64,000 nt of DNA from CAIKZJ01 sp041675325 (GTDB taxonomy: Bacteria > Bacteroidota > Ignavibacteria > Tepidaquicellales > Tepidaquicellaceae). Made by a program: the position numbers and the translations under genes. Of this stretch, positions 50,369 to 60,206 are shown piece by piece. The stretch is taken from positions 1 to 64,000 of the forward strand of contig JBAYUG010000001.1 in NCBI GenBank assembly GCA_041675325.1, written 5' to 3'. The notes beneath the pieces are model-generated. The model saw nothing but the letters and a program-made list of their open reading frames with translations. It had not been told where the DNA came from and did not search any database. The stretch's first letter is position 1. Each line of letters opens with the position of its first letter.

Positions 50369-51877
50369 ATGGAACACTTCAAAAATTTTATCAACGGAGA
50401 ATGGAAAGCACCAAAGAGCGGTAATTACACAGAGAACAGAAACCCTGCTGATGCAGATGATTTAATAGGACTTTTTCCAGCATCGGCAAACGATGATGTA
50501 CGGGATGCAATAAATTCAGCTAAAGAAGCACTTAAGAAATGGAGACTCGTACCCGCACCAAAACGCGGCGATGTTCTGAAAATAGTCGGCGATATAATGC
50601 TGGAAAGAAAAGATGATATATCACATGAAATGACAAGAGAAATGGGTAAGGTATTCGCGGAAACAAAAGGAGATACACAGGAAGGTATTGATACTGCATA
50701 CTACGCAGCTTCAGAAGGCAGAAGACTCTTCGGTATTAACGCACCAAGCGAGCTCCCGAATAAAATGAACTTAAGCTTCAGGGTTCCTATCGGCGTCGCC
50801 GGTATTATAACACCCTGGAATTTCCCGATGGCAATACCTACATGGAAAATATTCCCTGCTCTCGTTTGCGGTAACACTGTTGTATTCAAACCTGCGGAGA
50901 TAACACCAAAGACTGCAAACACACTCGTTAAGATTATTGACGAAGCAATGCATATAGTACTCGGCAAGGATTACATCCCGGGCGTTATCAATATAGTTCA
51001 CGGAAGCGGAAGGGTTGTAGGCGAAGCACTTCTTGAAAGCAAGGATATAGACCTGATTTCATTCACGGGCTCAACTGCAGTCGGCAGAAGAATCAACGAA
51101 GTCGGAGGAAGAGAACTGAAAAGAGTTTCGCTCGAACTCGGCGGAAAGAATGCTCAGATAGTAATGGACGATGCAAACCTTGACCTCGCTCTCGATGCAG
51201 TCCTCTGGGGCGCATTCGGTACAACAGGTCAGAGATGCACTGCAACCTCACGATTGATACTTCACAAAGATATTCATGACAAGTTCCTCGATATGCTTGT
51301 TGAAAGAGTAAATAAACTTAAGCTCGGATATGGAAACGATAAGGGTATCGATGTCGGACCGTGCGTAAGCAAAGAACAAAGAGAAACAGTAAACGATTAC
51401 GTCAAGATAGGACTCAACGAGGATAAAGCAACCCTCATCGCAGGCGGCGACTATGCAAAAGATGGCTCGCTCGCAAAGGGCTGGTTCTACAAACCCACGA
51501 TATTCAAGGACGTAACTCCCGATATGAGAATCGCAAAAGAAGAAATTTTCGGACCTGTTCTAGCAGTCCTGAAATGCTCATCGCTTGAAGAAGGAATAGA
51601 GATACTTAACGGAACAGAGTACGGTCTTTCATCAAGTATATTCACGAACAACGTCAACGATGCATTCATAGCAGTCCGCGACATACAGGCAGGAATCACA
51701 TACATCAATGGGGCAACTATCGGTGCTGAAGCACACATGCCGTTCGGCGGAGTTAAAGCAACAGGCAACGGACACAGAGAAGGCGGCTGGACAGTTTATG
51801 ACTTCTATACAGAATGGAAAGCCGTTTATATTGACTACTCAGGCAAGCTCCAGAGAGCACAGATAGATAATTATTAA
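50369..51877 (+). CDS. NAD(P)-dependent aldehyde dehydrogenase
   Basis: 502 residues. GVAGIITPWNFPMAIPTWKI, the catalytic Glu256 in LELGGKN, catalytic Cys290 in GQRCTATSR and KEEIFGPVLAV are all present, so the enzyme is active in principle. The sequence is most like the semialdehyde branch (alpha-ketoglutarate semialdehyde or aminoadipate/piperideine-6-carboxylate-type) rather than betaine aldehyde dehydrogenases, but the substrate cannot be fixed. It is monocistronic with its own terminator. Confidence 0.92.
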   Translation: MEHFKNFINGEWKAPKSGNYTENRNPADADDLIGLFPASANDDVRDAINSAKEALKKWRLVPAPKRGDVLKIVGDIMLERKDDISHEMTREMGKVFAETKGDTQEGIDTAYYAASEGRRLFGINAPSELPNKMNLSFRVPIGVAGIITPWNFPMAIPTWKIFPALVCGNTVVFKPAEITPKTANTLVKIIDEAMHIVLGKDYIPGVINIVHGSGRVVGEALLESKDIDLISFTGSTAVGRRINEVGGRELKRVSLELGGKNAQIVMDDANLDLALDAVLWGAFGTTGQRCTATSRLILHKDIHDKFLDMLVERVNKLKLGYGNDKGIDVGPCVSKEQRETVNDYVKIGLNEDKATLIAGGDYAKDGSLAKGWFYKPTIFKDVTPDMRIAKEEIFGPVLAVLKCSSLEEGIEILNGTEYGLSSSIFTNNVNDAFIAVRDIQAGITYINGATIGAEAHMPFGGVKATGNGHREGGWTVYDFYTEWKAVYIDYSGKLQRAQIDNY

Positions 51878-51893
51878 TTTTATTTAATTTATT

Positions 51894-51924
51894 AACCCGC
51901 GGTGCTTGTGTACTGCGGGTTTTT
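51894..51924 (+). terminator. Terminator of the aldehyde dehydrogenase gene
   Basis: AACCCGC and GCGGGTT pair around a loop containing TGCTTGTGTAC, followed by TTTT. It lies 16 bases after the stop codon. Confidence 0.8.
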
Positions 51925-51945
51925 CAATAATAAGAAACCAAGTAG

Positions 51946-52782
51946 ATGAAATTACTAACTTTACTTTTAATTAATATCGTTTTCTGCGTCTCGCTGCTCC
52001 ATTCTCAGCCTATTGATACTCTTTATAAAAAGGGCGATGATGCTCTTATAAAAGGAGATTATGAAGCAGCGCTTAGTTACTTTAAAATTATTATCAGCAA
52101 GAATCCAAAAGAGCCGCAGGCTTACAACTCCATCGGGTTTATTCATCTGATGCAGAAGAACTATGAAAATGCAATCGAAAATTTCACTAAGGCAATAGCT
52201 TTAGATACAAACTACGGCAGGGCTTATTCAAACAGAGGAGCTGCATATTTATTCTCGAATGACGTAGAAAATGCATATAAAGATTTGAATCAGGCGTTGA
52301 AGATAAACCCGAATGATATAATGTCGCTGAACTCTTTGGGCACGCTCTATGGTCAACTGGGAAAGATAGAGGAATCTCTTGAAATGTACCGCAAAGCAGA
52401 AGAAATAGACCCCTCCAAAGTTGATACATACTGGAACCGCGGAGCTCTACTGCTGAATCTTGACAGGTTTGAAGAAGCACTTGTTGAGGCTAATAAAGCA
52501 ATTCAGGTGAATCAGTCAATCGCTAAGAGTTATTATTTCAGAGGCACAATATACAAGTACCTCTTGAAGTATGAGCTTTCAATGGAAGACTATAAAAAGG
52601 CAATTGAGCTTGACTCATCCGACGGCGAAGCATACATACGCAGAGGGATTCTGTATCTTGCTATTGGTGATTACAGCAAGGCGGTCGAAGATATTGAGTA
52701 TGGATTGATGCTTAAACCCGAATTAAGAAATGATGCATCAGTATCAAACTATCTGAAAGAAGCAAAGGAAAAACTAAAATAG
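51946..52782 (+). CDS. Exported tetratricopeptide-repeat protein
   Basis: 278 residues. A signal peptide (about 1-20, ending LLHSQ) and seven TPR units ('A...YF..II...P....AYNSIGF..L....Y..A') make up the protein. It probably serves as a scaffold in the envelope. It starts an operon: a lipoprotein follows after 7 bases and era after that, so an uncharacterised envelope protein pair is tied to the essential GTPase Era. Confidence 0.85.
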   Translation: MKLLTLLLINIVFCVSLLHSQPIDTLYKKGDDALIKGDYEAALSYFKIIISKNPKEPQAYNSIGFIHLMQKNYENAIENFTKAIALDTNYGRAYSNRGAAYLFSNDVENAYKDLNQALKINPNDIMSLNSLGTLYGQLGKIEESLEMYRKAEEIDPSKVDTYWNRGALLLNLDRFEEALVEANKAIQVNQSIAKSYYFRGTIYKYLLKYELSMEDYKKAIELDSSDGEAYIRRGILYLAIGDYSKAVEDIEYGLMLKPELRNDASVSNYLKEAKEKLK

Positions 52783-52789
52783 TTACAGC

Positions 52790-53287
52790 ATGAAACACAT
52801 AATCATTTTCTTGTTTTCGTTTGTTCTGCTGACGGGCTGCGGTCAGAAGAAAGAAGAAGTTAAAATAACAAAGACAGATGAACCGATAAAGGAAGCCGTT
52901 GAAGAGAAAAAGTTGACCACTGAAACTGAAAGCATAGAAGAAACCGAAACTCAAGAAGAGACTGTAACAAAACCTGAGAAGAAAACATCAGCACAGTACG
53001 TTAACTTAAAAAGCTCTGAGACGGCAGGCAATAAAGGCTCCAACGCAGTAGTAACGGGTTATGTGGCTGATGTAGTCGTTCGTGAAAAAGTTGCTTATTT
53101 GAACTTCGATAGTAAATATCCCAAGAACACGTTTACAGCAGTGATATTTCCTGATAAGTTTGAAGTCTTCGGTGATTTAATGGACTACAAGAATAAGACA
53201 GTGGAAGTCAAAGGTAAGATTGGTGAGTTCAACGGCAAACCACAGATAATATTAAACAATAAAAGTCAGTTAAAGGTAGTAAATTAA
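52790..53287 (+). CDS. Lipoprotein with an OB-fold-like domain
   Basis: 165 residues. The lipobox LLTGC is followed by a long acidic linker (EEVKITKTDEPIKEAVEEKK … ETETQEETVTKPEKK). From about residue 80 the sequence AVVTGYVADVVVREKVAYLNFDSKYPKNTFTAVIFPD … VEVKGKIGEFNGKPQIILNNKSQL has the strand pattern of an OB fold of the nuclease-associated/tRNA-anticodon type seen in secreted bacterial proteins. No nuclease active site is present. Its stop overlaps the era start by one base (TAATG). Confidence 0.75.
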   Translation: MKHIIIFLFSFVLLTGCGQKKEEVKITKTDEPIKEAVEEKKLTTETESIEETETQEETVTKPEKKTSAQYVNLKSSETAGNKGSNAVVTGYVADVVVREKVAYLNFDSKYPKNTFTAVIFPDKFEVFGDLMDYKNKTVEVKGKIGEFNGKPQIILNNKSQLKVVN

Positions 53288-54174
53288 TGGTAACTAAAAG
53301 CGGATATGTTTCTATCATAGGTAAACCCAATGCGGGTAAGTCAACGCTCATGAACAAGTTTCTTGATTTCAAACTGTCTGCTGTCAGCAAGAAGGTACAG
53401 ACCACAAGAAACAGAATACAGGGTGTACTTACAGGCAAAGACTATCAGATAATATTTGTTGATACACCGGGCGTGCTCGAGCCAAAGTACGAAATGCAGA
53501 AATTCATGAAGAAAGAAATAAGGTCATCCTTTCTCGAAACCGACCTTGTGCTTTATCTTGTTGACGGCATGAATATTATTATTAAAGACCTGAAGAAGAT
53601 TGAGGAAGATTTTATCAGAGAGTTTTCTTCATTCAAAAGAATAATAGCTTTAAACAAATGTGACTATCTTAAGTCAGAACAGATTTCGGATAAGATTGTT
53701 ACACTGCAGCAGGAATTAAAGTTTGAAGAAATAATCCCGATATCTGCAACAACCGGACTGAACCTTGATTTGCTGAAGCTTAAGCTGATTGAACATCTGC
53801 CCGAAGGTGACTTTTATTACGACCGCGAAACGCTTACCGATAAACCCGAAAAGTTCTTCGTATCAGAAATAATCAGAGAGAAAATCCTTGAGCTTTATGA
53901 GGAAGAAATTCCTTACAGCGTACACGTTGAAGTCAGGGAGTTTAAGGAAAGGGAAGATAACCAGAAGGATTTTATTAATGCTGATATAATTCTCGAAAGA
54001 GAAACACAAAAGATAATACTTCTCGGTAAGCGAGGAGAGATGATTAAGAAGCTTGGCGAACGTTCAAGAAAAGATATAGAAGTCTTTCTCGGAAAAGAAG
54101 TTTTCCTTAAACTGTTTGTCAAGGTCAGGAAGGACTGGCGCAAAGACAACCGCTTCCTTAAGAATATATTTTAA
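53287..54174 (+). CDS. era: GTPase Era
   Basis: 295 residues. The G domain has GKPNAGKS (12-19), the switch RIQGVLTG, DTPG and NKCD motifs; the C-terminal KH domain has LGKRGEMIKKLGERSRKDIE. Era binds the 3' end of 16S rRNA during 30S maturation. The length matches the family. It converges on the next gene (minus strand) with a 4-base overlap of the 3' ends. Confidence 0.97.
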   Translation: MVTKSGYVSIIGKPNAGKSTLMNKFLDFKLSAVSKKVQTTRNRIQGVLTGKDYQIIFVDTPGVLEPKYEMQKFMKKEIRSSFLETDLVLYLVDGMNIIIKDLKKIEEDFIREFSSFKRIIALNKCDYLKSEQISDKIVTLQQELKFEEIIPISATTGLNLDLLKLKLIEHLPEGDFYYDRETLTDKPEKFFVSEIIREKILELYEEEIPYSVHVEVREFKEREDNQKDFINADIILERETQKIILLGKRGEMIKKLGERSRKDIEVFLGKEVFLKLFVKVRKDWRKDNRFLKNIF

Positions 54175-55382
54175 AAAGGATTAATCCTGAATGTTCTCAT
54201 TTCTGAAGTAAGAACCGCCTTATACCCAAGGTCATTTGCAAACATTCTTGGCTTGACGTAATCATCAACAGAAGTATAAGTAAGGTATTTGCTTACTTCC
54301 CACGAATATTCATTCCCATCAAGTATGCTTTGTGCAATTCCCTTTGGATTTCTCAGTTCTCTTTCTCTTGTAACAACATAAAAATCACCGACAGGCATGA
54401 AACCATGAAAATGGGCTACATAGATTCCTGTACCTGTACCCCAGTCCCAGGAAAACATTGTGTTGTTGGAAACACCCCAGTATTTATCCTGCGGTGAATC
54501 AAGTCTCGGTGCGGTCTCTGTTCCTATGTTATATGTTGCACCGGGATAAGAATAAGTACTGCTCACAAAGCTCCCGCCGTTCTTTAATCCTCCCCTGCCT
54601 TCTATCTTTAACCTGTAACCAAAGGGTAAGTTTTGAGGAACAATAATCTTAGAAGAAACAATATCTCCTTCAGTAACGTTTAACGTAAGCTCGGCGTTTC
54701 TGTGCTGAGAGAGAAAGTCTGCAAAGACTGAAAATCCTTTCATATCATAAGCAAATGCAGGCGGATATATTGTAACGCTTGACGTGCCCGGCACTCTTCC
54801 GTATGACAAAGAATCAAAGATTACTGTCTGCGGATATCCTTCTTTAATAATAGTCATCGGATATTCCAGATATTTTACATAAGAGGTCGGAGTCTTTTCA
54901 AGATATATCATTCTTCCGTTTAATCGTGTCACGTAAGAAGGGAAATTAATGTTAACTACCTTGGTTCTTTCACCTGCGGATGCAAAGACATCCTCACTGC
55001 TGAAAACGTCTTCCGCTAAAAACTTTATTATTGCACTTCTTCCGCTTGGAATATTAGGAAACTCAACTTTAACGAACTCCGTGTTAATATTCTTTGATGC
55101 ATTCAGTCCGAAGAAAATCAGTTCGGGGTTCTTAACTGTGAGGTCTTTGTATAGAACTCCGATGTTTGAAGATAAATCGTACAGAAGAAGGTCATAAGTC
55201 CATTCATCGGTTGATATCATAAACTTGCCGTCACTGCCCGTGCTGGCACTGCTGCCGCCTGTAATTGCTATAGATATATTGGGTACAGGAAAATATCTTT
55301 CATCAAGCACCTTTCCTACAATAGTATGTGAATAAGCATTGATGCTTGCAAGAAATAGTAACGCTGTTATGATTTGCTTCAT
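54171..55382 (-). CDS. Secreted protein with carboxypeptidase-regulatory-like domain
   Basis: 403 residues with a signal peptide (about 1-18, ending NAYSH). TIVGKVLDERYFPVPNISIAITGGSSASTGSDGKFMIST is a CarboxypepD_reg-like (Ig-like) domain common in Bacteroidota surface proteins; the rest is beta-rich (GTETAPRLDSPQDKYWGVSNNTMFSWDWGTGTGIYVAHF looks like a lamin- or fibronectin-type domain). There is no T9SS sorting domain. It is the last gene of the mazG-nudix-dacB-clpS-uvrB transcription unit, starting 13 bases after uvrB. Confidence 0.7.
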   Translation of the reverse strand: MKQIITALLFLASINAYSHTIVGKVLDERYFPVPNISIAITGGSSASTGSDGKFMISTDEWTYDLLLYDLSSNIGVLYKDLTVKNPELIFFGLNASKNINTEFVKVEFPNIPSGRSAIIKFLAEDVFSSEDVFASAGERTKVVNINFPSYVTRLNGRMIYLEKTPTSYVKYLEYPMTIIKEGYPQTVIFDSLSYGRVPGTSSVTIYPPAFAYDMKGFSVFADFLSQHRNAELTLNVTEGDIVSSKIIVPQNLPFGYRLKIEGRGGLKNGGSFVSSTYSYPGATYNIGTETAPRLDSPQDKYWGVSNNTMFSWDWGTGTGIYVAHFHGFMPVGDFYVVTRERELRNPKGIAQSILDGNEYSWEVSKYLTYTSVDDYVKPRMFANDLGYKAVLTSEMRTFRINPF

Positions 55383-55395
55383 ATAGTTAAAATTA

Positions 55396-57420
55396 TTATT
55401 CGTCTGATAGTCTTTTTATTTCATCCCTGAGTTCGGCTGCCCGCTCAAACTCAAGGTCCTTTGCTGAATTTATCATTTCTTTCCTAAGCTGATCTATTAA
55501 TTCTTTGCGCTGTTCCTTGTTAATCTTCTTGAATAGCGGCTCCGTTATAATTGACAGGGATGTTTTGTCGTCACTCCTGGATTTCTTCTTTGGGTCATAT
55601 TTTGCTTTCGAGTCTGCTACTATTGTAGTTGACATAATCTCTTCGTATGTCTTATATATAGTCTTAGGTTCGATATTATGTTCCTTGTTATATTCGTCCT
55701 GTATCTTTCTTCTGCGCGCTGTTTCATTAATAACCTTTCTCATCGATTCAGTAACTTTATCGGCATACATAATAACGAGTCCGTTTACATTTCTGGCGGT
55801 TCTTCCCGCTGTCTGAAGCAATGACTTTTCGGAACGAAGAAACCCCTCCTTATCAGCGTCGAGAATAGCGACAAGCGACACCTCCGGCAGGTCGAGACCT
55901 TCGCGCAAAAGGTTAACCCCGACAAGAACATCGAACTCACCGAGTCTGAGTCCCCTTAGTATTTCAACACGGTCAAGCGAATCAACCTCGGAATGCATGT
56001 ACTTAACCTTTATACCGATTCCCTCAAGATAATCAGTAAGGTCCTCACTCATTCTCTTGGTAAGTGTTGTAACGAGAACTCTTTCTTTCTTTGCGGTTCT
56101 TATCCTGATTTCATTGATTAAGTCATCTATCTGATTCTTCACAGGACGCACCTGTATTTCAGGGTCGAGCAAACCTGTAGGTCTTATAACCTGCTCAACG
56201 ATTGAGCCCCCGCTTTTAGTAAGCTCATAATCACTCGGAGTTGCACTAACAAATATAACCTGATTAATAGCTGATTCCCATTCTTCAAATGTCATAGGAC
56301 GGTTATCCAGGGCGGAAGGCAGACGGAATCCGTGTTCAACGAGTGTCTTCTTCCTCATTCTATCACCGTTATACATACCTCTTATCTGAGGAACTGTTAC
56401 ATGGGACTCATCTACAACCAATAGGAAATCATTCGGGAAATAATCAAAAAGGCAGGAAGGTCTCGAGCCCGCTGCACGTCTATCAAGATGCCTTGAATAG
56501 TTTTCTATTCCTGTGCAGTAGCCGACTTCCTTTATCATTTCTATGTCGAAGTTTGTTCTCTGCTCAATCCTCTGCGCTTCGATCAGTTTGTCCTTTTTCT
56601 GAAAATACTGAATCTGTTCGTACATTTCTTTTCTAATGTCATCAATTGCCTCTTCTATTTTTTCCGGAGTTGTAACAAAATATTTTGCAGGATAAATAGA
56701 AACACTGTCATCAACGCCGATTGTTCTTCCTGTAAGTCTTTCTATATAACTTATTCTTTCGATTACATTATCAAACATTTCAATGCGGATTCCCTTTTCA
56801 TCCTCATAAGCAGGAACGATTTCAACTGTATCTCCTCTAACTCTGAAATTGCCTCTTTTGAAATCGGAATCGTTTCTTACGTAATGTATATTAACCAGTG
56901 TCGTAAGCAAATGCTTTCTTGAAATCTTTTGTCCTTTACGGAGTACAAGAACCTGTTCTGCATAGTCTTCGGGAGCACCGATACCATATATACAACTGAC
57001 CGAAGAAACTATTATAATATCGCTGCGTCCTTCAAGCAATGAAGCTGTTGCACGCAGTCTTAACCTGTCAATTTCCTCGTTGATTGATAAATCCTTGGCA
57101 ATGTATGTATCCGTTGACGGTATGTAAGCTTCGGGCTGATAGTAGTCATAATATGATATAAAAAACTCGACTTTGTTTTCAGGAAAGAACCTTTTAAACT
57201 CACCGTACAGTTGAGCTGCAAGAGTCTTATTGTGAGACATTACAAGAACCGGCTTGCCAATATTTTCTATCACATTGGAGATTGAAAAGGTTTTTCCCGA
57301 ACCTGTAACGCCGAGAAACACCTGATGCTTTTCATCTCTTTTTAAAGCTTCGGTTAACTCTTCAATAGCTTTTGGCTGATCACCTGTAGGCTTATAATTT
57401 GATTCGAGTTTAAAATTCAT
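55396..57420 (-). CDS. uvrB: Excinuclease ABC subunit B
   Basis: 674 residues. Walker A GVTGSGKT (37-44), the damage-binding hairpin SYYDYYQPEAYIPSTDTYIAKD, the helicase motifs DESH and RPTGLLDPEIQVRP, VGVNLLREGLDLPEVSLV with QTAGRTARN, and a C-terminal UVR motif (LIDQLRKEMINSAKDLEFERAAELRDEI) are all present. UvrB verifies the lesion in nucleotide excision repair and loads UvrC. Its start codon is 58 bases after the clpS-like gene. Confidence 0.98.
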   Translation of the reverse strand: MNFKLESNYKPTGDQPKAIEELTEALKRDEKHQVFLGVTGSGKTFSISNVIENIGKPVLVMSHNKTLAAQLYGEFKRFFPENKVEFFISYYDYYQPEAYIPSTDTYIAKDLSINEEIDRLRLRATASLLEGRSDIIIVSSVSCIYGIGAPEDYAEQVLVLRKGQKISRKHLLTTLVNIHYVRNDSDFKRGNFRVRGDTVEIVPAYEDEKGIRIEMFDNVIERISYIERLTGRTIGVDDSVSIYPAKYFVTTPEKIEEAIDDIRKEMYEQIQYFQKKDKLIEAQRIEQRTNFDIEMIKEVGYCTGIENYSRHLDRRAAGSRPSCLFDYFPNDFLLVVDESHVTVPQIRGMYNGDRMRKKTLVEHGFRLPSALDNRPMTFEEWESAINQVIFVSATPSDYELTKSGGSIVEQVIRPTGLLDPEIQVRPVKNQIDDLINEIRIRTAKKERVLVTTLTKRMSEDLTDYLEGIGIKVKYMHSEVDSLDRVEILRGLRLGEFDVLVGVNLLREGLDLPEVSLVAILDADKEGFLRSEKSLLQTAGRTARNVNGLVIMYADKVTESMRKVINETARRRKIQDEYNKEHNIEPKTIYKTYEEIMSTTIVADSKAKYDPKKKSRSDDKTSLSIITEPLFKKINKEQRKELIDQLRKEMINSAKDLEFERAAELRDEIKRLSDE

Positions 57421-57478
57421 GAATAAAGATAATCTTTTGGAAGATTATTTTTAAGGTTTAAAAACAATAAATAATACA

Positions 57479-57745
57479 CTACCGAATCTCTGTGATAAGT
57501 TTTATCTCTTTGAGAATATTATTTATCCTGAAAAGTTCGACTGTTTCTCCCGTCTTTACTACTGCCTTACCCTTTGTATGAGCAATTATGGCAATCTGTT
57601 CGCACTGAATAATATCATATCCGGTGGCTTTCTGGAGCTGAAGAATAACCTGCTCCCAGAGATGAGCGGAGTTAAACAAAAGGAGTTTCTTCTGTGCGGG
57701 AGTGCCTACCTCTGTTACAGATTGATCTTGTTCTTTCGTGCTCAT
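57479..57745 (-). CDS. ClpS-like protease adaptor
   Basis: 88 residues. KKLLLFNSAHLWEQVILQLQKATGYDIIQCEQIAIIAHTKGKAVVKTGE matches the ClpS fold (a strand, a helix bearing 'V...L', then H-x-K-G), in the Bacteroidota-like variant in which the second residue pair of the N-degron pocket differs from the E. coli DDxTP form. ClpS delivers N-end-rule substrates to ClpAP. It lies 6 bases downstream of dacB. The call is from pattern, and a specific pocket residue set could not be confirmed. Confidence 0.65.
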   Translation of the reverse strand: MSTKEQDQSVTEVGTPAQKKLLLFNSAHLWEQVILQLQKATGYDIIQCEQIAIIAHTKGKAVVKTGETVELFRINNILKEIKLITEIR

Positions 57746-57751
57746 TCGTAA

Positions 57752-58993
57752 CTAATTTCTTGAGAATGAACAAAGGACTTCGCAAATCTCATCCTGTATA
57801 TCTCTGTATGGTGCCCAGTTCGCACCTTTGAAACCGTTCATGGCAATATAAAATATTAACAATTCACTATCCCTTGTAATTGCGTAACCTGCAAGAGTGG
57901 TGACGCCGTTTATCGAGCCGGTTTTAGCATGAACATTGTACATTGCTTCAGTATCAACCATTCTCTTTTTCAGTGTTCCATCGACACCTGCAACGGGAAG
58001 AGAGTTGTAAAAAATATCAAATGTCTTTACGTCATCGAACATATACTTGAGAAGCTGTATATACACGTTGGACGTAGCATAATTAAACCTTGTTAAACCG
58101 GAGCCTTCAAGGAATTCATATTCACTGCGTGATATTCCGATACTCGTGAACAATTCAACTACTGCATCAGCACCTTTATTAAGCGTGCCCGGAGCAGAAT
58201 CATGAACAGCACCCACAACCTTAAAAATTGTAATAGCATAGTGATTATCGCTCGGCTTGTTCATGTTAGCAAGAACCTCTGCCATCGAATGAGTTACACG
58301 CGCAATTTCCTTTGGGGAATCAGGTGTTGCTCCTGCTACGATAATTCCTCCAAGCTTTACGCTTTTATCCCTGAATTCATATTCAACTGTATTGGCAATA
58401 ACAACGGAAGGATATGTTCTGCTTGCGTTTCTATCTATGCATAAAGCATTAACGAAAGGCCAGTACTGAAGTTTTGTATCACCAGAGTAGTAGTCCGCCA
58501 GCCCAAAATATTCCTTGTCGAGAAAAGAGTCGTCATAGACTATATTTCCTGTGATTTCCTTTATGTTCATCGCAAGAAACTTCTTTATCAAAGTAAATAA
58601 GTCTGCTGTATCGAATTCAGGGTCGCCGTAACCTTTTATGTATAGATTGCCGTTTATTACTCCGTCGCTGATGTTTACATCGTCAGTGTAAAGAACGGTT
58701 TTAAATTCATACCCGGGTCCGAGAAATTTGAGTGCTATAGCTGAAGTAACTAATTTTGATATTGAGGCGGGTATCATTTTCTTTTCAGGCTGGTACTCAT
58801 AAAGAAGGTCGTATTTATTTGCGCTTGCAACCTGAATAGATACGTCGCAATTGATAGTCTTTACAATTGCATCAATACTGTCTTTAAGCTGTGATATCTT
58901 ATCGCGATTCTCGGCAGATACCGTTGTTACGAAAACAAAGGACAGCAATAAAGCTGTAAAAATTGCTCTTTTACTTATCTGAAATATACTCAT
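57752..58993 (-). CDS. dacB: D-alanyl-D-alanine carboxypeptidase/endopeptidase, PBP4 type (peptidase S13)
   Basis: 413 residues with a signal peptide (about 1-27, ending VSAEN). The active-site motifs are S77-I-S-K80 (PASISKLVTS), S-D-N (KPSDNHYA) and K-T-G (AKTGSINGVTTLAGY). PBP4-family enzymes trim pentapeptides and split cross-links in peptidoglycan. Its first 23 bases overlap the end of the nudix gene, so it is part of the mazG-nudix-dacB operon. Confidence 0.92.
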   Translation of the reverse strand: MSIFQISKRAIFTALLLSFVFVTTVSAENRDKISQLKDSIDAIVKTINCDVSIQVASANKYDLLYEYQPEKKMIPASISKLVTSAIALKFLGPGYEFKTVLYTDDVNISDGVINGNLYIKGYGDPEFDTADLFTLIKKFLAMNIKEITGNIVYDDSFLDKEYFGLADYYSGDTKLQYWPFVNALCIDRNASRTYPSVVIANTVEYEFRDKSVKLGGIIVAGATPDSPKEIARVTHSMAEVLANMNKPSDNHYAITIFKVVGAVHDSAPGTLNKGADAVVELFTSIGISRSEYEFLEGSGLTRFNYATSNVYIQLLKYMFDDVKTFDIFYNSLPVAGVDGTLKKRMVDTEAMYNVHAKTGSINGVTTLAGYAITRDSELLIFYIAMNGFKGANWAPYRDIQDEICEVLCSFSRN

Positions 58994-59411
58994 TAATTAT
59001 TTTGTTTGCTCTTTTTAATATTTTCTTTGATTTACTGAATGTAAGTCTTTCATAACTCTTATCCACTGACATCCATTTATAGTTTAGAATTTCCTTACCA
59101 TCGATTTTAACTTTATCTACAAGGGATTCAGCTATATAATAGTCAACATTTTTATTTACTTTAGACTTCCCGTTCTTGAAAGAATAATTATCTTTGAACA
59201 GAATCTTCTTCTTTATAAAGTCTATTTTCCTGATTCCGGTTTCTTCCCTGAGTTCTCTGACGGCAGTTTCTATACGTCTCTCGCCCTTTTCAATGTGGCC
59301 TTTAGGGAAACCCCAGTGACCCTGATGCTGCTTCAGCAAAAGATACATTACCTTTCGGGGAAACCTGTGAAATAAAATAATACCTACAGAATGATTGTTT
59401 TTATTCATCAT
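58971..59411 (-). CDS. NUDIX hydrolase
   Basis: 146 residues. The Nudix box GX5EX7REUXEEXGU is complete: G38-x5-E44-x7-R52-E53-L-R-E56-E57-T-G59-I. The layout (small, basic, WGFPKGHIEKGE) is that of diadenosine-polyphosphate-type (Ap4A) hydrolases. It lies three bases after mazG and overlaps dacB, in a unit of nucleotide-pool cleaning and cell-wall genes. Confidence 0.9.
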   Translation of the reverse strand: MMNKNNHSVGIILFHRFPRKVMYLLLKQHQGHWGFPKGHIEKGERRIETAVRELREETGIRKIDFIKKKILFKDNYSFKNGKSKVNKNVDYYIAESLVDKVKIDGKEILNYKWMSVDKSYERLTFSKSKKILKRANKIINEYISDK

Positions 59412-59414
59412 TTA

Positions 59415-60206
59415 TTAATCGTTCTTGCTGTTGTTTTTAACTTTGACCCACACTTCATCCATTTCCTCCAGCGTCATATGATCGAGTTCAAGATTATTAA
59501 CTTTTGCATACTCTTCAATCTTCTGAAACCTGAACATAAACTTTTCGATAGTCTTTCTTAAAGCATCCTCAGGATTTATTTTAAGGAAACGTGCATAGTT
59601 AACGATTGAAAACAATACATCGCCGAATTCATCTTCAATCTTATCCTGTGATTCATAGTGTTCAATGTTGTGCTTCAGCTCGTTTATCTCCTCAAGTATC
59701 TTATCATAAACTGGTTTTACATCTTTCCAATCGAAACCAACCTTTGCAGCTTTTTCCTGCACCCTATATGCACGAAAAAGAGCGGGCAGTTCTTTTGGGA
59801 TACCGTCAAGAACCGAGTTCCGACCCTCGTGTTTTTTCAGCTTCTCCCAGTTCGTTTTGACATCATCGCTATTTGTGATTACTGCTTCGCCGAAAACATG
59901 GGGATGCCTGTATATTAGCTTTGCTGTTTCCTGTTCGATAACCTGAATCAGATTGAAATCGTTTGTTTCTTCTGCCATAACTCCATGGAAAACGACCTGA
60001 AGCATTAAGTCGCCGAGCTCTTTTCTTAGCTCCGTCATATCGTTATTATCGATTGCCTCGAGAACTTCGTAAGATTCCTCAAGTAAACAGCGGCGAAGGC
60101 TGCTGTGGGTTTGTTCAATATCCCAGGGACACTCTTTCCTTAATCTTTTTACAACGTTTACAAACTCTATAAACTTATCTGCAAGCAGTTTATCTGAATC
60201 GTTCAA
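59415..60206 (-). CDS. mazG: Nucleoside triphosphate pyrophosphohydrolase MazG
   Basis: 263 residues, the double-domain form. ECPWDIEQTHSSLRRCLLEESYEVLEAID holds E43-E44-x2-E47 and the next helix ELGDLMLQVVF E63-x2-D66, the metal ligands; the second domain repeats EDEFGDVLFSIVNYARF. It hydrolyses non-canonical and surplus NTPs to NMPs. First gene of the operon that runs through nudix, dacB, clpS-like, uvrB and a secreted protein. Confidence 0.95.
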   Translation of the reverse strand: MNDSDKLLADKFIEFVNVVKRLRKECPWDIEQTHSSLRRCLLEESYEVLEAIDNNDMTELRKELGDLMLQVVFHGVMAEETNDFNLIQVIEQETAKLIYRHPHVFGEAVITNSDDVKTNWEKLKKHEGRNSVLDGIPKELPALFRAYRVQEKAAKVGFDWKDVKPVYDKILEEINELKHNIEHYESQDKIEDEFGDVLFSIVNYARFLKINPEDALRKTIEKFMFRFQKIEEYAKVNNLELDHMTLEEMDEVWVKVKNNSKND

